Shown here: positions 59,101-64,000 of the stretch, in pieces
Layout of the letters: each line of letters begins with the position of its first letter
Position numbering within the stretch: the first letter of the stretch is position 1
Source of the DNA: Rotaria sp. Silwood1
Lineage: Eukaryota > Rotifera > Eurotatoria > Philodinida > Philodinidae
Assembly: GCA_905250075.1 (NCBI GenBank)
Contig: CAJNOP010000207.1
Span: 208,459 to 272,458 of the forward strand
Direction: 5' to 3'
DNA length: 64,000 nucleotides
Notes under the pieces: model-generated
Seen by the model: the letters and a program-made list of their open reading frames with translations, nothing else
Databases searched by the model: none
Told to the model about the DNA's origin: nothing
Program-made: the position numbers and the translations under genes

Positions 59101-61530
59101 TTGTCATGTGATCTTCAGTCAGCTGACAGAATAGGAACATTCGCTTCAAAGTGAGCGAAAGAGCTGAACTGAACTGTCATTATAAATATTCCTTTGCCAT
59201 GTTATCTTGAATCAGCTAACCGAACGGCAACGTTTTCTTCAATGTGCAGTAAAGAAGCGAATAGCACTCTCTTGATGAATGTTGTCTCTCTATGTGATCG
59301 GCAGTCTACTACCGTGTGGCAACATTTGCTTCGAAGTGAACAAAGCAGTTGAACAAAAGTATCGTTGTTAATATTTTTTTCTCATATGATTTTGGATTAG
59401 TTGACTAATTTGAAACGTTTGTTACGAAATAAGGAAAACATGTGAACAGAAGTCTGATGAAGAGTATGCCTTCTCCATGTAATCTTCAATCTATTGATCG
59501 AGTGGGAGCGTTTGCTTCGACGTAAATGAAAGTGGTGAATAGAAGTCTCTTGAAAAGTGTTCCTTTAGTATATGATCATTGATCATCTTCCCGAGTGGAA
59601 GACTTTACTTCGACGCGAACAGAAGAAGTGAGCAGAAGTATCATGATAAATATTCTTTTGGCATACGATCTTCGATCTGTTGACTGAGTTGCAACGTTTG
59701 CTTCGAAGTGAGAAAAAGAGTTGAACAGAAATCTCTTGATCGATGTTCCTTTGCATGGTAATCTCCGATAAGGTGACCAAGTGACAATTTTTGGCTTGAT
59801 TCGAACAACAGAGGTGAAGCGCAATATCCTTACGAATGTTTGTTTGCTATGTGCCTTTAGATAAGTTAACAGAGTGGTAACCTTTGCTTGAAATGGAGCG
59901 CAGGAGATGAACAAAACTATATTGATGAACGTTTCTTTGCTATGTGGTCTTCGGTCAGCTGACTGAGTGGTAAGGTTCGGTTTCACGTGAGCAAAATAAG
60001 TGAAGGGATGTATCGTTATAAATGTTCATTTGCTATAGACTTTTCGATGAGCTGATTGAGTACTAGTGTTTGTATTGATTTGAGCAAAAGAGGTGAAGAG
60101 TAGTATCCTTATGAATGTTCCTTTGCTAAGTGATCTTTGATTGGGTAACCGAGGGGCAACAGTTATTTTAAAGTGGACAAAAGTGATGAACAGTAATCTC
60201 TTCATGAATGTCATTTTGCTATATAATCTCGGACCAGCTAACTATGTAGCAACTATTGGTTCGAACCTAGTGAAAGAGATGAATATAACCCTTTTCAGTA
60301 ATGTTCTTTTACCATTTGATCTCTTCTGAGCTGACCTAGAGCTAGCGCTTGCTTGCACACGAGCAAAAGAGATTAACAGAAGACTCTTCATGAGTGTTCC
60401 TTTGCTATGTGATCGTCGGTTAGCTGAGCGAGTTGCAAAATTTGCGTCGAAGTAAACAAAAGAAGTGAACAGAAGTCTGATCGTGAGCAATGTTCGATTA
60501 GTATGTGATCTTCGATAAGCTGAACAAGTGGCAAGGGTTACTTCTAAGTGAACAAAACAAGTTCATAGAAGTATCCTAATGAATGTTCCTTTATCATGTA
60601 ATCTTCGGTCAGCTGATAGAGTGGCGACATCTGCTTCTAAGTGAAAAAGAAAGGCGACCAGAAATATCGTCATGAGTGCTCCTTTGCGATGTGATCTCTT
60701 GGTCAGCTGTCTAACTGGAAATGTTGGCTTCGAAGTGAAGAAAAGAGGCGAATGGAAGTTTCGTTATAAATGCTCCTATGCCAAGTTATCTTCGATAAGC
60801 TGACCGAATGGCAAGTTTTCTTTGCAGGGAGCAAAACAGCTGAATATTAGTCTTGTGAGTAATGTTTCTTTGGCTTGTGACCTATGATCAACTGATTGAG
60901 TGACAACGTTTACTTCAAAGTGAGTACAAGACATGAAAAGAAGTCTCTTGATGCATGTTGCTTTTCCATGTGATCTTGCACCAGCTGATCGAGTGGCAAG
61001 GTTTCCTTTGAAGTGTGCAAACTAGATAAATAGAAATCTCTTGATGAATGTTCAGTTACGATGTAATCATGGACCAACTGACCTAATGAAACGCTTGCTT
61101 CGCAGTGAGTGAAAGAGGTAAGCAGAAGGCTGATTAGGAATATTCATTTGCCGTGTGATCTTCAGTCAGCTGACCGAATAGCAATGTTTGCTTCAATGTA
61201 AGGAAAAGAACGGAACTGAAACGTTATGAGTCATGTGTTTTTGCTATGTGATGTTCGATCGTTTGACTGAGTGGCAGAGTTTTCACTGAGGTAAGTAAAA
61301 GAGGTGAACAGGAGTCTCTTGATAAATGTTCCTCTGGCATGTGATCTTTGATTAACTGACCGAGTGGTAATGTTTATTTCGAAGTCAGCAAAAGAGGTGA
61401 GCAGAAGCATCATTATGAATCTCCATGTGACGTGTGCTTTTTGGTCAGCTGATAGAGTCACAGCGTTTACTGCACAGTGAGCGAAACAGGAGAACCAAGC
61501 AATCACTTGTGTCGATGTGAGCGCCATTGA
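56150..61530 (-). repeat. Large 93-bp (31-codon) tandem array decaying leftward
   Basis: Unit starts (GTGATCTTCGATCAGCTGA type) fall at 57,898, 57,991, 58,085, 58,178, 58,271 and 58,364, that is 93-94 bases apart. The pattern continues to about 61,530, giving about 40 units, each with a GCAACGTTTGCTTCGAAGTG-like and a GAATGTTCCTTTGCCATG-like segment. To the left, GTAATC/GTGATT unit heads still fall at 56,268, 56,362 and 56,459 (94-97 apart), so the array continues in degraded, A+T-enriched form to about 56.15 kb. The minus strand of the unit is an open 31-residue repeat containing ILLFTSFAHFEANVATRSAD and RRSHGK. Minus frames of 60-136 codons occur (59,576-59,986; 58,089-58,442; 61,231-61,533), in different phases because of indels. 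The rightmost opens with Met at 61,533, where the repeat begins. It is either a dead repeat-protein gene or a satellite with codon-multiple period. Confidence 0.85.
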
Positions 61531-61533
61531 CAA

Positions 61534-63555
61534 TGGATTTTTTTCTGTAATATATTTATTATTTATTCAAGATATTCATTTTTATATACGCAACAAATTT
61601 TCGATAAGGTGTCGAGAAGAGCAAAAAGAAAGAATAATGGGTCTTGCTGCGTGGTCGCATTAGAAAGCCATTGTTTCTTGAGGCGGTATAAGGTCGTCCA
61701 CTTTACCATGGAAAGTGTATAGTAAAGCTAGGACAATACATGTCAGCAGTGTACAGTGTATAGTGTTTAAAAAACTGATTGAAAAATAGATGAAAATGTG
61801 CTTCGAATTTCAGTGACGTTTATTCTGATGTTTTTTAATGTTTATCATAAAACTGAAGCAATTAAGTTTTGCGTTTGGATTTATAAAACATATTTATTTT
61901 ACTTATGCAAGATTTGTTTGAGAGAACTAGCGAGAGGATTCATTTGGTATAAAGATTATGTAATAGAATTTCAATTTATTACTTAATATATTTCAATTAA
62001 GAGGAAAAAGGTGAAATATGATTTGTTTTATTTTGTCTAAACTTTAAACAAGAACAACTCATTCTCACCAGAGATATAATTTTGAATTAGAAAAAATTGA
62101 TAGGAAGAGAGAGCTAATAGACATGTTTGAGAGTGAATTGTATAAATACAGTTCTTTTTAATACAGATTTATTTACTTATTAATTTTCTATATGGTTATT
62201 TTTAAAATTACATAGCCTCAAGCACTAGTTAGTCGATATTCATAGTAATTTAATAAGTATTCAGCGGTGCATTTACTCTAACTGATATATTTCGAGAAAG
62301 GAACGAAAGAAAAACGATTCTCTAATAATACTGAAAGAATTACGTCACTGCTTTACAAATACTGAAGAGGGAAGGTCCCAACTGTCAGGTAGCTTTCCGA
62401 TCGAATGAAAGATCTCAATGAGCTATGAAATATCTTACAAGGGTTCGGTTCTCCAAGTCTCCTGAGCAGAGATATTGGATTATTATTATTGCTAGTTTTG
62501 TTGTATTACTCTAATAATATTTTTGATATCTGGACTAAACATGTTTCCATCCGGCTCAAATTTATACTGGTATTAGGGCCCTTAGTATTGTTTAAGATTC
62601 CAGAGTCTGAAGATAAATTAATGTTTCTCATCTGATATTTTCAGCATATATTCGTTTCATAGTTAGCAAGCGTGTGAAAACATCAACGCATTTGTCAGTG
62701 CTTCAGTCAATAAGAATTAGAAGAATGAATGCGGGTACTTTGCAATATGAAACTGATATATTTCACTGACCGAAATAAATCTTTTTTTTGTTTGAATATA
62801 CTATTTACATAGATTCGTTAGTGATTAAACTTGGCAAAATGATGTAACTATGTACTGATTTGATTAGCAAGAGGATAATTTGTAAAGCGAGAGAAAGAGT
62901 GTTTAGAGAAGCACATATTCGTGTTGAATAAATATATTTAACCATGATATACAATTTCTACTTCTATTACAAACAAATCATAAACGCTTATGAATAGTTT
63001 CGATCGTATTTCGAAACATTTCTGTTCCCAAGAAACTTGTGAAAAACAACAATCTTAGTTTACATGTGGAAACAATATCAGGTTACTGTTCTAATGATAA
63101 CTCAAACGACGATGATTTCTCAGATGAGTCGTCGAACGATTCAACTAATCATTCGGACTGTGAAAAATAAAATAATACATTCTCTTATGGTCTTAAAAAT
63201 TTTGCGATTGATTATGTAAAACGTGTTTTTGACTATCGATTGTCTCAATCATTGTCTAAAAAAATTTATGTATGTGAAGTTATCACTCGATTCGAGTATT
63301 TTCAACCTGGATTCGCCTACGAGCCCGATTCAAGGGTATGCTCAGATTTGCCACAGCACAAATTATGAGTTTAGGGACCACAGATGGCGCCGTACAAAAC
63401 ATGACAATTATAATTCGAGTTATGAAAAATCTGAGTATATCGTTAGATAGAGCTCATCGAGTTCTACTTGCAACAAGAATAGGAGGTATAGAACAACTTC
63501 CTGGGCGAAACCAGGGTGGACATACTCGAATCTGATGATAAATTCACCTAAGTTT
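61534..63555. other. Gene-free A+T-rich DNA
   Basis: No gene is supported. Two overlapping plus-strand frames at 63,223-63,450 and 63,338-63,535 compete, and neither has family signals. If the 93-bp array was once a gene, its promoter would lie just to the right of 61,533, but no clear TATA box could be chosen in this A+T-rich sequence. Confidence 0.45.
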
Positions 63556-63559
63556 CTGA

Positions 63560-64000
63560 ACGTCCATAGAAGGCGCTGACCTGAAGAGCGGTACTTTCGA
63601 ATTGTTGTTTAAGATCTGATTCTGCACATTACAAGCACGTGCTGCATAATAAACCGGTGTACGTCCAATTTCGAGATCTTGAGCATTGTCCTCTTAATGT
63701 TGAATTCTGCAATCGATTTTTCAATAAAAAGATAAGATCAGGTTCTGTTGCTAATTGATTTAATGTGTATTTCTCGACTGGCATATTCTATATGCATTTT
63801 TTGGTTTTATCATATACTTCTCGTTTCTATAATCGAATAAAGTTTCGTACGATGGATATATGCATCGAAATTTCTCGACCTTGACTGTTTGATTCCCAAC
63901 TTGTGTTAGTCAATCCTGTTAAAAACTTACAATTCATGTTTGGCAGACCATGCGTATTGCTTAATCATCGTTCGTCTTGGTCAACCCAAGAAGTTTGGAT
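63560..64000 (-). pseudogene. Ankyrin-repeat protein pseudogene (runs out of window)
   Basis: From the right edge leftward, one frame is protein-like down to about 63,700 but has three in-frame stops (TGA near 63,966, then two TAGs near 63,836 and 63,800). Its last part reads MPVEKYTLNQLATEPDLIFL then LKNRLQNSTLRG. A frameshift near 63,693 leads to AQDLEIGRTPVYYAARACNV, which fits the ankyrin repeat core (GRTPLYYAAR...GN). It then fades by about 63,560. Ankyrin repeats are protein-binding helical hairpins; the full protein and its partner domains cannot be seen. Stops plus frameshift make it non-functional here unless the assembly is wrong. Confidence 0.5.

Noticed and set aside
1..64000. CRISPR array, bacterial operon or phage content
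   Set aside because: No spaced identical direct repeats, no ribosome-binding-site/operon layout and no phage genes were seen. Introns and poly(A) signals mark the DNA as eukaryotic.

Overview
The window looks like nuclear DNA of a small invertebrate, most likely a bdelloid rotifer (moderate confidence). It is very A+T-rich and gene-poor. Its few convincing genes show short GT-AG introns of about 50-62 bases, AATAAA poly(A) signals and TATA-type promoters. The gene at 50.3-51.1 kb resembles the arginine ADP-ribosyltransferases that are greatly expanded in bdelloids. An intact, intronless polysaccharide lyase family 8 (PL8) gene is the kind of bacterial-type enzyme bdelloids often acquire by horizontal transfer. 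A run of N (27,561-28,151) marks a scaffold gap.

Layout. 0-17 kb holds no convincing gene, only a doubtful two- or three-exon candidate near 3.2-3.8 kb. It also holds two composite blocks (7.8-9.65 kb and 11.2-13.6 kb) in which clusters of an ACGCGT-centred palindromic motif flank an AATTTAAA-rich core. 17.2-30.3 kb holds a secreted-protein locus. A signal-peptide exon sits about 70 bases below a TATA box, followed after a long intron by an extracellular domain exon, a Pro/Thr stalk of 7-residue repeats (interrupted by the gap) and small exons. A related domain lies in exons at 29.5-30.3 kb with two alternative last exons. The long introns carry a 33-bp minisatellite (18.6-20.35 kb), a long inverted repeat (22.24-22.80 kb) and a TIR element with GTGAC-rich ends (26.25-27.41 kb). 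30.3-38 kb is gene-free, apart from a 129-bp tandem repeat apparently split by an 0.8-kb insertion and a duplicated 95-bp motif. 38.1-40.5 kb is the PL8 lyase.

40.9-45.6 kb is a graveyard of gene relics: a two-pore potassium channel lacking both pores, several unidentified coding-like fragments on both strands, and a 780-bp near-palindrome. 50.3-51.1 kb is the ADP-ribosyltransferase. 54.3-55.3 kb may be another GT-rich-ended element. 56.1-61.5 kb is a large array of a 93-bp unit, exactly 31 codons, open on the minus strand and decaying from right to left. The right edge holds an ankyrin-repeat pseudogene that runs out of the window.

Nothing here forms an operon or obvious pathway. The two best intact genes are an exported glycosaminoglycan-type lyase and an ADP-ribosyltransferase. 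The most unusual content is the pair of codon-multiple tandem arrays, the unidentified secreted repeat-domain locus and the long palindromes. All comparisons were made by eye without database searches.
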